Below are positions 52,743 to 60,420 of a DNA stretch of 64,000 nt, one piece after another (within the stretch, counting starts at the first letter, position 1; each line of letters opens with the position of its first letter). The notes beneath the pieces are model-generated. The model saw only the letters and a program-made list of their open reading frames with translations, did not search any database and was not told the origin of the DNA. The translations under genes and the position numbers were made by a program. Location: the NCBI GenBank assembly GCA_036271795.1, contig DATAZY010000087.1, positions 1 to 64,000 on the forward strand. Reading direction: 5' to 3'. The DNA is from Galbitalea sp036271795. Lineage in GTDB: Bacteria; Actinomycetota; Actinomycetes; Actinomycetales; Microbacteriaceae.

Positions 52743-54485
52743 TTAGCCGAAGGTGAACGAGTAGGCCGAGAGCCCGCTGCTGAGTTTGATGGTGACGGTG
52801 GAGTTTCGATATCCGCCCGGCGCCAGGACGTCGTGGATGTCTGGCGCGCCCGATATGGGGATCGTCCGCGTCCCGGCCGAGTCGGTCACCGTCAGCGTTC
52901 CGGTGCCCCCAACGTTGAGGTATACATGCGATCCCTCGTAGTGCAGCCGGATGGCCGAACTGCCATTGGCCGCGGTGACCGACTCGTCGCTGACCGTGAA
53001 TGCGCCGCTGAAGGCGTAATCGTTGAGGGGCAGAGATCCGGATGGGAACGTGTAGCTGGCGGTCCCCTGCTGGTATCCGGGGGGACTCAGGAAGCTCGCG
53101 GACGGCGCACGCTCCGATCCCAGGTACGTCTCCGGCGTCAGTTTGTCAGTCGGGGTCGTGTCGGCGACATCGGTTGCCTTGGGGAGCGAGACCGACGGAG
53201 ACGCATCCTTCAGAAGCGTGCGAATGAGGTTCTCGGTGCTGCTGTAGTCGCCCTCACCGAAGGCCACGTGGCGCACCTGGCCGGTGGCGTCGATCAGGTA
53301 TTCGGCGGGCCAGTACTGGTTGCCGTACGCGGTCCAGGTGTCGAACTCGTTGTCCAGGGCGATCGGATACTTGATGCCCTGCTGCTTCGCGCTGGCCAGA
53401 ACGTTGGCGGGCACGTGCTCGAACGCATACTCCGGAGCGTGAACCCCGACGATGACGAAGCCGTCCTTCGCGTACGACTTGTACCAGGCGTTCAGGTGCG
53501 GGGTCGAGCGCTGGCAGTTGATACACGAATAAGCCCAGAAGTCGACCAGAACGACCTTGCCGCGGAGGCTCTTCAGGGTGATCGGTTTGTCGTTCGCGGT
53601 GTTGAACCACTGGTCGATTCCCGTGAACTCCGGCGCGGTTCCGCAGTTCACGAGAGTGCTGACATCCGCCGCGCACGCGGTACTTGCGCTTCCAGCCTTC
53701 GCGCTTCCGGTCTTCGCGCCCGCCTTTGTTTTGGCGCTGCCGAATCCGATGGTCGAATTCAGCCCCGCAGTAGCCGCCTGCAGGTTGCTGGTGTAGTCGG
53801 GGATGACCTGGAGCAGAAGTCCGGGCAGGTTGTACAGCGGGACCACGGCCGCCGCCAGAGCGATCATGACGATTCCGGCGGTGACGCGAATGCCGCGCTG
53901 GTGCCGCCGAAATGCCGCAACGCGCTCCGCGAGCCGTCGACCCGCGAGCGCGAAGATCAGAAGCGGGATGGCGACGCCGATCGCAAATGCAAGCGTTTCG
54001 AGCAGCGTGTCCGCGCTGATTGCCCCCTTTGCACCCGCGACAACGACCAGAGCCAGAACCGGGCCGGCACACGGCACGAAGACGGCGCCGAGAGCGATGC
54101 CGAGGAGAAACCCGCCGTGGTCGCCGGTGGCCTGGCGCTGCGGGATCCACGCAAACGGCTTCTCGAGAATCCGCTCGAACCGGGGCACGATCAGTCCGAC
54201 GCCAATCAGCACGAGAAAGACGATCCCGATCCAGATGATTGTTGACTGCGGCAGTTGGAGCAGGCTCAGCAGGAACGATCCGGCGAGGGTGAAGAAACTG
54301 AAGCTGACGACCAGGCCGAGGATGACCAGGTATGGCCGGCGTCCGGTGAAAGCGTTGCGAGCGGTGGTTAGAGGCCTGGCGGCCTCCGTGCCGCCGGAGA
54401 AGAAAATGACGGGGAGCACCGGGATGATGCACGGGGAAATCCCGGTCAAGAACCCGCCGATGAACCCGACGAGGAGAAGTCCCAT
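52743..54485 (-). CDS. dipZ: DipZ-type CcdA/thioredoxin fusion
   Basis: A 580-residue membrane redox protein. Residues 1-240 form a CcdA/DsbD-like domain with about six to eight helices and the paired cysteines in GISPCIIPVLP and VFVPCAGPVLAL. A low-complexity linker follows, then a thioredoxin-like domain with YSCINCQRSTPHLNAWY and a C-terminal beta-sandwich. It should carry electrons across the membrane to exported disulfide proteins. Mycobacterial dipZ is in the SigK regulon, matching sigK nearby. GATACT lies 6 nt before ATG 54485, a possible leaderless -10. Confidence 0.92.
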   Translation of the reverse strand: MGLLLVGFIGGFLTGISPCIIPVLPVIFFSGGTEAARPLTTARNAFTGRRPYLVILGLVVSFSFFTLAGSFLLSLLQLPQSTIIWIGIVFLVLIGVGLIVPRFERILEKPFAWIPQRQATGDHGGFLLGIALGAVFVPCAGPVLALVVVAGAKGAISADTLLETLAFAIGVAIPLLIFALAGRRLAERVAAFRRHQRGIRVTAGIVMIALAAAVVPLYNLPGLLLQVIPDYTSNLQAATAGLNSTIGFGSAKTKAGAKTGSAKAGSASTACAADVSTLVNCGTAPEFTGIDQWFNTANDKPITLKSLRGKVVLVDFWAYSCINCQRSTPHLNAWYKSYAKDGFVIVGVHAPEYAFEHVPANVLASAKQQGIKYPIALDNEFDTWTAYGNQYWPAEYLIDATGQVRHVAFGEGDYSSTENLIRTLLKDASPSVSLPKATDVADTTPTDKLTPETYLGSERAPSASFLSPPGYQQGTASYTFPSGSLPLNDYAFSGAFTVSDESVTAANGSSAIRLHYEGSHVYLNVGGTGTLTVTDSAGTRTIPISGAPDIHDVLAPGGYRNSTVTIKLSSGLSAYSFTFG

Positions 54486-54572
54486 GTGCGGAGTATCTCG
54501 CAGTTTGCTGAGCGCTGATGAGCAAGTTGCTGTGTGATCGCCTCGGCCTCGAGGCACTAGATTTGTTGACGC

Positions 54573-54645
54573 GGGCCTCTAGCTCAGTTGGTAGAGCATC
54601 GGACTTTTAATCCGTTGGTCGCGGGTTCGAGCCCCGCGGGGCCCA
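54573..54645 (+). tRNA. tRNA-Lys (anticodon TTT)
   Basis: A full cloverleaf: acceptor GGGCCTC (54573-54579) pairs with GGGGCCC (54638-54644), D-stem GCTC/GAGC, anticodon loop CTTTTAA (54604-54610, anticodon TTT at 54606-54608), T-stem GCGGG/CCCGC with loop TTCGAGC. The 3' CCA is not encoded in full (ACCG). The 3' part is the attachment site of the element that follows. Confidence 0.96.
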
Positions 54646-54649
54646 CCGC
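54603..54649. other. attL core, within the 3' part of tRNA-Lys
   Basis: The 47 bases from the anticodon stem to just past the tRNA end are identical to 61656-61702. Insertion keeps the tRNA complete because the element restores its 3' part, as is usual for tyrosine integrases. Confidence 0.9.
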
Positions 54650-54695
54650 GGGGGATTCCGCTACTTCCCTTTTATTTACTGGGATCTGAGGATCA

Positions 54696-55844
54696 TCACC
54701 AAAGAGTCGCTGCGTCGGTCGAAGCCTGCGATTTAGGTTTTGCCCACGCTTTGCCCACACTTTTTGGAGCTCCGGCGAGGCTGAGGGCGTCGCCAACGGC
54801 GTCGAGGTCGTCGTCAAACAACTCACTGTAGACGTCAAGGGTCATCGCCGCCGAGGCGTGACCGAGCATTCGTTGGACTGCTTTCACGTTCGCCCCGGCA
54901 GAAATTGCCAGGCTTGCAGCTGTATGTCGCAGATCGTGGGGGCTCAGTCTCGGGATCTCTGGATGGACCTCGATCATCTCGCCCATGGCGCGATCGAAGT
55001 TGCGGCGACGCCAGTTCTGGTTGCGCAGGGGTGCTCCGTGAGGAGAGCCAAAAATCAGAGCGTCGCGATCCTTGCCCGCGCAACGAGCAATGAGCATCTC
55101 GGTAAGGAACGACGGATACGGCACGCTGCGGCGACTGTGGTTCTTCGGCGTGCCATAGATAAGTTCCCCGCGGACCTCCGTGACCGCTTGCATGACGTTG
55201 ACTCGGCGTCGCCCGGTATCGAGGTCACGGACCCGCAGCGCGGCCATCTCGCCCCAGCGGAGGCCCGTGTACCCAAGGAACAGGACAACATCGCCGTCAT
55301 CGTTACTGCGCTCCGCAAGTTCGCGCAATTGCGCGTGAGTGAGATAGCCGTGTGGTTCGTGAGTGATTCGCGGCAGGCGAATTCCATCCGCCACGTTGCG
55401 ACTTAGGCGTCCGTCCCGGATCGCATATTTCAGCATGAGCGAAAGCACGCGGTGATAGCCGCGGACAGTCGCTGGGGCCGCACGGCGAGCTTCTGCGGAT
55501 AGCCAGTCCTGGATGCCCGCGTGCGTGAGCTCTGACAGGGGCACCAGTCCCCATTTCGGAATGATGCGTGTGCGAACGACCGACTCGTAGCCTTCTTTGG
55601 TTGATGGCTTCAACTGGATCTGATTGTCGATCCAGCGCAAAGCCCACTCGCCGGTCGAAATACGCGATCGCGCGGCCGACACAAACTCGCCGCGAGCTTT
55701 CGTGACTTCTACACTCGCAAGAAATAGCTCCGCCTCGCGCTTGGTCTTGAAGCCACGCTTGTCGGTCTGCGTGCGATAAGGCGTCCGATATCGCACGCGG
55801 TAGCGTCGGCCGGCGTTCGTGTCGTACGGAGTGATGCTTCCCAC
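54696..55844 (-). CDS. int: Tyrosine recombinase (integrase)
   Basis: A 382-residue phage-type integrase. An AP2-like arm-binding region (RYRVRYRTPYRTQTDKRGF, 13-31), a SAM-like core-binding domain (about 60-155) and a catalytic domain follow. Catalytic residues are visible: Arg in YTGLRWGEMAAL, H-x-x-R in LSPHDLRHTAAS, His in MLGHASAAMT, Tyr in LDVYSELF. It starts at GTG 55844, reads toward the tRNA and ends 47 bp from attL. Its last codons overlap the TTTGCCCAC pair. It should insert and excise the element. Confidence 0.95.
   Translation of the reverse strand: MGSITPYDTNAGRRYRVRYRTPYRTQTDKRGFKTKREAELFLASVEVTKARGEFVSAARSRISTGEWALRWIDNQIQLKPSTKEGYESVVRTRIIPKWGLVPLSELTHAGIQDWLSAEARRAAPATVRGYHRVLSLMLKYAIRDGRLSRNVADGIRLPRITHEPHGYLTHAQLRELAERSNDDGDVVLFLGYTGLRWGEMAALRVRDLDTGRRRVNVMQAVTEVRGELIYGTPKNHSRRSVPYPSFLTEMLIARCAGKDRDALIFGSPHGAPLRNQNWRRRNFDRAMGEMIEVHPEIPRLSPHDLRHTAASLAISAGANVKAVQRMLGHASAAMTLDVYSELFDDDLDAVGDALSLAGAPKSVGKAWAKPKSQASTDAATLW
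54739..54758. promoter_or_regulatory. Left pair of TTTGCCCAC repeats, candidate integrase arm sites
   Basis: TTTGCCCAC occurs at 54739-54747 and 54750-54758, 11 bp apart. The same pair with the same spacing and orientation occurs near the other end (61530-61549). At this end it overlaps the integrase C-terminal codons. Arm-type sites of lambda-like integrases have this kind of layout. Confidence 0.5.
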
Positions 55845-55852
55845 GACTGCAC

Positions 55853-56620
55853 CTAGAACAGCCGGTTAACCGGGACAGGTCGTTGCCCGTCGACGGCTCG
55901 GGCTCGGATGACGTGTGTCTCGAGCAATTCGTTTGGGTCGGTGACCTGGACTTCGGTCGATGTCCACTGCGTTGGGAAACGTCCTGACTCGTCAATCCAG
56001 GTTCCGCGTTTATCGAACGCCGTGATCGTGACGAGCCGCGACTTGTCATCGCGGAACAGCAGCTTGTCGGCTTCACGCCTGACCATCCGAGTCGCATCCG
56101 CAGTGCAGAGGTATACGACGCGGGTGACGCCTTCGCGGCTGATGCGCCAGGAGTGGCTGTTGACAATCGGTGCGTATCTCTCAATCGCTTTCGGAGTCAG
56201 CTCGACTTCGACAAGCTCAGTCTCATCCCCGCGGGTGGCGATCCCATCCGCTTGGTGGTCGTGGTAGCTCGACGCTTTCCGGTCTCGTGCCCAACTCCAC
56301 CCGTTGAAGAGATATCTCGCTGAGGCGGACGCGACAGCCACCTCATGACGGAACGTCTGCCCGAGAACGTTCAGCGGTCGCATCCCGGTCGCCCGTTGTG
56401 TGGCCCAAATGGCGGACCCGTCTTGCAGGGTCAGTCGCTGCTTGTCGACAAGCCCCAGCTCGACCAAGCGCGCCGCCCACTGCTGCGCCCGCCTCAACGT
56501 CACCGGCTGTGTTGCGTCGGCGAACGCGGCCAGGGCGAACCTGATCGACTCCATGTCCGTGACCCGAACGACCTTCAGCCATTCGATCATCTGCTCATCT
56601 CGTGCCGTAACCAACGCCAT
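55853..56620 (-). CDS. Replication-relaxation-like protein
   Basis: A 255-residue protein with an N-terminal winged-helix-like region (VTARDEQMIEWLKVVRVTDM, then AARLVELGLVDKQRLTL) and a C-terminal domain with acidic and His residues (SYHDHQADGIATRGDETELV, VEVELTPKAIERYAPIV). This layout fits the replication-relaxation family found on actinobacterial integrative and plasmid elements; the C-terminal half resembles a restriction-like nuclease fold. ATG 56620 has AGGAG 10 bp upstream. Longer in-frame starts would run through the big inverted repeat and are rejected. The start lies 8 bp before int, same strand. Confidence 0.72.
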   Translation of the reverse strand: MALVTARDEQMIEWLKVVRVTDMESIRFALAAFADATQPVTLRRAQQWAARLVELGLVDKQRLTLQDGSAIWATQRATGMRPLNVLGQTFRHEVAVASASARYLFNGWSWARDRKASSYHDHQADGIATRGDETELVEVELTPKAIERYAPIVNSHSWRISREGVTRVVYLCTADATRMVRREADKLLFRDDKSRLVTITAFDKRGTWIDESGRFPTQWTSTEVQVTDPNELLETHVIRARAVDGQRPVPVNRLF

Positions 56621-56698
56621 CTCGTCGTTCTCCTGATCTCTCTTTCTTGTTGCTCGTCCGGCTCCGAACTTGTCTCTTTCTTTTCTTCTTCTTGTTTT

Positions 56699-56816
56699 GT
56701 CTTTATCCCTGTCCCACTGCTGCTGCTTTACTTCCCAACCCCTCCCATGAACTGGTGAGTGTGAGGGGTTGGGAAGCGCGCCCGCGCGGCAGCAGCGGTG
56801 GGACAGGGATAAAGAC
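56699..56816. repeat. 118-bp nested inverted repeat, candidate origin
   Basis: Outer arms of 28 bp (56699-56726 with 56789-56816) match with one mismatch. Inner arms of 14 bp (56731-56744 with 56763-56776) match perfectly around an 18-nt loop. It lies in the leader of the replication-relaxation-like gene, between it and the XRE gene. Such structures mark replication or transfer origins on plasmids and integrative elements. A long purine-rich strand follows toward the gene start. Confidence 0.75.
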
Positions 56817-56903
56817 ACGTCAAGCCTTCGTTCACCCCTTCGCGCCCGACGAACGAGCTGGCGAAGTACCAAAGTGGTGAGTTCCATGTTTTGGACTGTA
56901 CAC

Positions 56904-56945
56904 GTTTTTAACAGGATTTGAGTTTTATATCCGTGTTTTTAACAG
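56904..56945. promoter_or_regulatory. Paired GTTTTTAACAG repeats, candidate XRE operator
   Basis: The 11-mer GTTTTTAACAG occurs at 56904-56914 and 56935-56945, 31 bp apart (three helix turns). TTTTATAT between them (about 56923-56930) reads as a -10 element on either strand. The XRE protein encoded next door probably binds here to control both directions. Confidence 0.6.
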
Positions 56946-56963
56946 ACTTAGGATTAGAGAGGA

Positions 56964-57593
56964 ATGCCAGCACAGAGGCTCGGGCGATACCCTGTCGGCA
57001 TGGCAGACTTCAGAACGGCCGCCACTGTCGGCGCTCGCATCGCCGCGCTCCGTAAAGCTCGCGGCTTCGCGAGCACGAAAGTATTGGCCGAAGCAATACC
57101 GGGAGACTCGGTGACCGAGTCGATCCTTCAGAACATCGAGGCGAACCGGAAGAACGATCTTGCTGTCGCACAGCTACTCAACATCGCTGCAGCGCTTCGG
57201 GTCTCCCCGCTGTTCATCCTGGCGCCGCTCGGCTCCCCGCACGAACACCTCGACCTCCCCAACATCACCCCGGACCTCGCTGCAATGTCTGTCGCCGAGT
57301 TTGATGCCTGGGTGTCCGGCCTGACCGACGGCGGTTACCGTCCGGTCACCGCAGATGAACTGAGCGAACGATCCCAGCTCGAGGCGCTCCGAGAACTCCT
57401 CGCCGAACGACGCGCACTCCGACGGTTCCAAACCATCATCGATCTCGAGAAAGAACTCCCCGCAACCGCCGATGGAGCCACCACCGCCGAATGGGACAAC
57501 ACCGAGCTCCGCATCGAAGAAGCCAAACGCCGCATCAGCCAACTCGAAATCTACCTCGGCTCCGCCGGCTGGAGCATCGACAGCGACAAATGA
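56964..57593 (+). CDS. XRE-family transcriptional regulator of the element
   Basis: A 209-residue protein with an N-terminal Cro/cI-type helix-turn-helix (VGARIAALRKARGFASTKVL, then SVTESILQNIEANRKNDLAV and LLNIAAALRVSPLFIL). The C-terminal 90 residues are charged and helical (LEALRELLAERRALRRFQTI), probably coiled coil for dimerisation. ATG 56964 has AGGA 10 bp upstream; ATG 57000 is the alternative without a ribosome site. It is divergent from the replication gene and is the likely switch between integrated and active states. Confidence 0.88.
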   Translation: MPAQRLGRYPVGMADFRTAATVGARIAALRKARGFASTKVLAEAIPGDSVTESILQNIEANRKNDLAVAQLLNIAAALRVSPLFILAPLGSPHEHLDLPNITPDLAAMSVAEFDAWVSGLTDGGYRPVTADELSERSQLEALRELLAERRALRRFQTIIDLEKELPATADGATTAEWDNTELRIEEAKRRISQLEIYLGSAGWSIDSDK

Positions 57594-57675
57594 ATTCGGG
57601 ACGTCTGTGACAGTGACCAACCAAGCCAATTTGTCCGCACTGAGGGCACCTACTATGAACGGACCGAAAGCTTAC

Positions 57676-57702
57676 AGGAGGAGACTTCGAATGAGCGTTT
57701 GA
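57676..57702 (+). promoter_or_regulatory. Strong ribosome site before a three-codon ORF
   Basis: AGGAGGAG (57676-57683) lies 7 bp before ATG AGC GTT TGA (57691-57702). It may be the remnant of a lost gene start or a minimal leader ORF. The rest of 57594-57865 holds no longer gene. Confidence 0.45.
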
Positions 57703-57774
57703 TCAGCCAATAAGCGGGGCCAGCTGCGCAATCGGGCCTCCCTAAGCTCCTGTAAAGCAAAGCTGGTCAACTGG

Positions 57775-57817
57775 TAGACCAAACGGTCTATTGCTCGCGC
57801 AGAAAATGCGATATGTT
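57775..57817 (+). promoter_or_regulatory. Promoter of the peptide operon with overlapping palindrome
   Basis: TAGACC-AAAC-GGTCTA (57775-57790) is a perfect 6-bp inverted repeat that touches the -35 region; TATGTT (57812-57817) is a good -10 match. ATG 57866 is about 49 nt downstream. A repressor on the palindrome would block this promoter. Confidence 0.5.
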
Positions 57818-57865
57818 CTCGACTATCAGGCACCGGGTCTGGGATTGCTCGAGTTTGGAGAAGTA

Positions 57866-58210
57866 ATGAAGAAGGTAACGAGAAAACGCTTGGCGGTGGC
57901 ACTTGGGGTAGCGACACTTTCCGTCGGCCTCATCGGGATTGGAAGCGCTCCAGCCATGGCGAGCCCGCCGTGGGGCTGCACGGGAGGTACGTACTCCGGG
58001 GGCACCGGAACCGACTGGTCAGACACCTACATGGTCTTCGGAACCTGCGGCCTCGTCAAGGATCGTGTCGTTTTCTATCCATACAGCTCGTCGCCGACTT
58101 CGTACACCAGTAGCTGGGTCTCGGACCCGAGCGATGCCGAAACGGCCATCCCGCTCACCGTGCAAGGACAGCACACAACGACCAAGAACACGAAGATTTA
58201 CATCTATTGA
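57866..58210 (+). CDS. Secreted Cys-containing peptide, candidate bacteriocin
   Basis: A 114-residue precursor. Residues 1-32 (MKKVTRKRLAVALGVATLSV to APAMA) are a Sec signal peptide with an AxA-type cleavage site. The mature 82 residues are rich in Gly, Ser, Thr and Tyr, with only two Cys (CTGG and GTCG, about 19 apart), likely one disulfide, and an aromatic end (KIYIY). Size, export signal and the export genes downstream recall lactococcin-972-type bacteriocins, but I see no clear match to that family. ATG 57866 has GGAG 5 bp upstream. Confidence 0.75.
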   Translation: MKKVTRKRLAVALGVATLSVGLIGIGSAPAMASPPWGCTGGTYSGGTGTDWSDTYMVFGTCGLVKDRVVFYPYSSSPTSYTSSWVSDPSDAETAIPLTVQGQHTTTKNTKIYIY

Positions 58211-58695
58211 AATTTCAAAGAAGCGTCGCGGTTCTCGCCGCTGGCCTGGTGCTCTGTGCGCTTAGCGCATGCTCGAGCCCGGCCAGTGGCGGGGCCACAG
58301 CTGGAACCTCGGACACAGCGCATATGTCAGCGGCCCAGGCTGCCGCCATGGCCGACGGCAAAGTCACGGCCGACGAATACCAAGCCGGATTCCGCCGCTA
58401 TCAAAGTTGCATGAAAAAGGCCGGCTGGGATTTGATCATTTCGGACTCTACTGGCTACCTCATCAAATACAGCTTCCCCACCGCCGGTACCAAGGACGAC
58501 GCGCGATGCTACGCGTTAGAATTTGGCGCGATCGACGACGCTTGGCAACTTGAGAACATCGATCGATCCGATACCACCAATACGCTGAGACAGTGCCTGG
58601 TGACCGCCGGCATCACTCCCCGCAAGACAAGGGCTGAAATCGATGACCAACTCGCGGCAGCGGGGATCAACCCACAATCCTGCTTCACGCATTAA
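58207..58695 (+). CDS. Cys-rich lipoprotein, candidate immunity or export partner
   Basis: A 162-residue lipoprotein. The signal peptide ends at LSAC (Cys about 22), followed by a flexible Ser/Gly/Ala linker. The mature part has four further Cys in the patterns YQSCMKKAGW, ARCYALEFG, RQCLVTAGITP and NPQSCF, suggesting two disulfides and two similar halves. It starts at TTG 58207, overlapping the peptide stop (TTGA). I recall similar lipoproteins beside peptidoglycan-binding adaptors and ABC transporters in actinobacteria. Function is inferred: immunity, or docking. Confidence 0.78.
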   Translation: MKFQRSVAVLAAGLVLCALSACSSPASGGATAGTSDTAHMSAAQAAAMADGKVTADEYQAGFRRYQSCMKKAGWDLIISDSTGYLIKYSFPTAGTKDDARCYALEFGAIDDAWQLENIDRSDTTNTLRQCLVTAGITPRKTRAEIDDQLAAAGINPQSCFTH

Positions 58696-59803
58696 CAGAA
58701 GGCCGCCCTGGTTATATCTTTTACCCCTCATCGCGGTCTGGGTTGTTCCCATCGCGCTAGTGACAGTTGCTGTGCCCTTGGCGGTCGCGCGCGAGGGTGA
58801 GGGATTTCAGAAACCTCCGTCGCAATTTGCCGTAGTTGGTAGTCGTCTGGATGAGTATCGAACTTCAGTCAATACGGTGGTCAGTTTTGGCACCCCGGCG
58901 TCGATTGTGTCTCCCTCTGGTGGACTAGTCACAGCCGTGGTTGCGCACAGCGGCGACACTGTTGCACCAGGGAAAGAACTCTTCGCAGTCGACTACGTGC
59001 CCGTAGTGGCGTTTCAGGCCAGCTCGCCCTTATATCGCGACCTGTCATATGGCGACACGGGTTCCGATGCGCAAGTTCTTACTGAATTCTTGAGTTCGAC
59101 TGGGTACCTGTCGGCCAGCTCGGTCGGTCCCCGAATATTGCCTGCGGTCGTCGTTGCGATCAGAAAATTTCAAGCTAGCATCGGGCAAAAGCAGGACGGC
59201 ACATTCCGCGTCGCCTACGGCGCGTATGTCCCGCCATCAGTCAAGGTCATAGGTGACTCTCTCCTCCAGGTTGGCGATTCGGTGTCCCCCGGCACCGCCG
59301 CCTATTCAGCAGAAAAGCTGCCCAGTACGATGACCTTTGCCGCATCCGATCAAGGCACCAATCTAGAGCCGCTGAAGGATTCCCCTGTTGTCTTCCAGCT
59401 CGGATCTGAGAAAGTTGCTCTAGCCTCCCTCACACCAACTTCAACCGAGATTGCTCAGGTTTACAAGGTCCTGCAGGACGCCAAGCTCAACGGGACGAGC
59501 CAATTCACGTCGTCGAACAGTGATGGCTCCGTGGGCAGCTACAGCGGCGGGTTGCTGTACTTGAAGAACGGATCTTCCTACGGCGTCGTACCGAACAGTG
59601 CAATTTTCATCTCATCGCTGGGAGCGCAATGTGTCTTTGTTCACACAGTAGGATCCGCTCGGCCAGTACCCCAAAAGCTGACCGTCTCTCAAGCGACGCT
59701 GGGGGAGCTGGGCTTGACGTCGGTCAATCGATCGCTTGTTGGCAAAACCATCCTGCGAGACCCCCACACCCTGTCTCGGGATGTGCTCAGGACATGCAAA
59801 TAG
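58643..59803 (+). CDS. HlyD-like adaptor with peptidoglycan-binding domain
   Basis: A 386-residue membrane-anchored protein. One membrane segment lies about 24-50 (WLYLLPLIAVWVVPIALVTV). An outside lipoyl-like region (PSGGLVTAVVAHSGDTVAPG) follows, then a peptidoglycan-binding module (DTGSDAQVLTEFLSSTGYL with VVVAIRKFQASIGQKQDGTF), and a second lipoyl half (DSLLQVGDSVSPGTAAYS). It is the periplasmic-adaptor analogue for a MacB-like exporter in a Gram-positive wall. ATG 58643 overlaps the lipoprotein gene by 53 bp. Confidence 0.85.
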   Translation: MTNSRQRGSTHNPASRINRRPPWLYLLPLIAVWVVPIALVTVAVPLAVAREGEGFQKPPSQFAVVGSRLDEYRTSVNTVVSFGTPASIVSPSGGLVTAVVAHSGDTVAPGKELFAVDYVPVVAFQASSPLYRDLSYGDTGSDAQVLTEFLSSTGYLSASSVGPRILPAVVVAIRKFQASIGQKQDGTFRVAYGAYVPPSVKVIGDSLLQVGDSVSPGTAAYSAEKLPSTMTFAASDQGTNLEPLKDSPVVFQLGSEKVALASLTPTSTEIAQVYKVLQDAKLNGTSQFTSSNSDGSVGSYSGGLLYLKNGSSYGVVPNSAIFISSLGAQCVFVHTVGSARPVPQKLTVSQATLGELGLTSVNRSLVGKTILRDPHTLSRDVLRTCK

Positions 59804-60420
59804 AGATCATCGACGCGAGCATCGCGTACGGCGACATGATTGTTTTCGAGCACTTCACCGCGAGCATCGCTGCGCAACGGGTGACGGCATTGGTTGGGCC
59901 ATCGGGAAGCGGCAAGTCTTCCCTGCTGGCGGCGATGGCCGGATTTCAGCGGTTGAGGGCAGGGGAAATCTTCATCCAACTCGACGGCGATACCGAGCAC
60001 TCGCCCCCATTGTCCTCCGAAGTGGCTTGGGTCCCACAGGGCTCCAACGCGCTTGGCGCGCGCTCGTCCATCGATAACGTCATGATCGCGGGTCTGAGCC
60101 AAGGAATCTCACTGGGTGCCGCCCGCGAGGAAGCCACACATGCACTCGAAATGGTGGGGCTGGGATCCCGCTCCGACCAGCTCGCGAAGACATTGTCAGG
60201 AGGGGAGCTTCAGCGACTAGCGCTCGCGCGGGCACTAGCCGCACACAAAGGCGCGGTGTTTGCCGACGAGCCATCTGCAAACCTCGACGAGGCAAACACG
60301 AGGGAGGTTGCTTCAATACTTCGTGGGCTATCTGAGAAGGCAACAATTGTCGTCGCGACGCATGACCCGTTTCTGATGGCGGCGGCGGACGACGTGATTT
60401 ATGTAAGGCCACCCGCGTGA
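59794..60420 (+). CDS. ABC transporter ATPase of the peptide operon
   Basis: A 208-residue ATPase of the MacB/LolD type. Walker A GPSGSGKSSLLAAMAG, signature LSGGELQRLALARALA, Walker B KGAVFADEPSANLDE and switch VATHDPFLM are all present. The Q-loop region AWVPQGSNALGARSS is typical. ATG 59794 overlaps the adaptor end by 10 bp and its stop overlaps the permease start (GTGA). It should power export, or release from the membrane, of the secreted peptide or lipoprotein. Confidence 0.92.
   Translation: MQIEIIDASIAYGDMIVFEHFTASIAAQRVTALVGPSGSGKSSLLAAMAGFQRLRAGEIFIQLDGDTEHSPPLSSEVAWVPQGSNALGARSSIDNVMIAGLSQGISLGAAREEATHALEMVGLGSRSDQLAKTLSGGELQRLALARALAAHKGAVFADEPSANLDEANTREVASILRGLSEKATIVVATHDPFLMAAADDVIYVRPPA

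Noticed and set aside
52833..54245. 470-codon plus-strand frame opposite dipZ
   Set aside because: Antisense to a convincing dipZ with all redox motifs; its composition (Arg, Gly, Glu) is a shadow pattern.
56621..56887. N-terminal extension of the replication-relaxation-like protein up to 56887
   Set aside because: The extension would translate both arms of the large inverted repeat into a low-complexity basic peptide; ATG 56620 has a good ribosome site.
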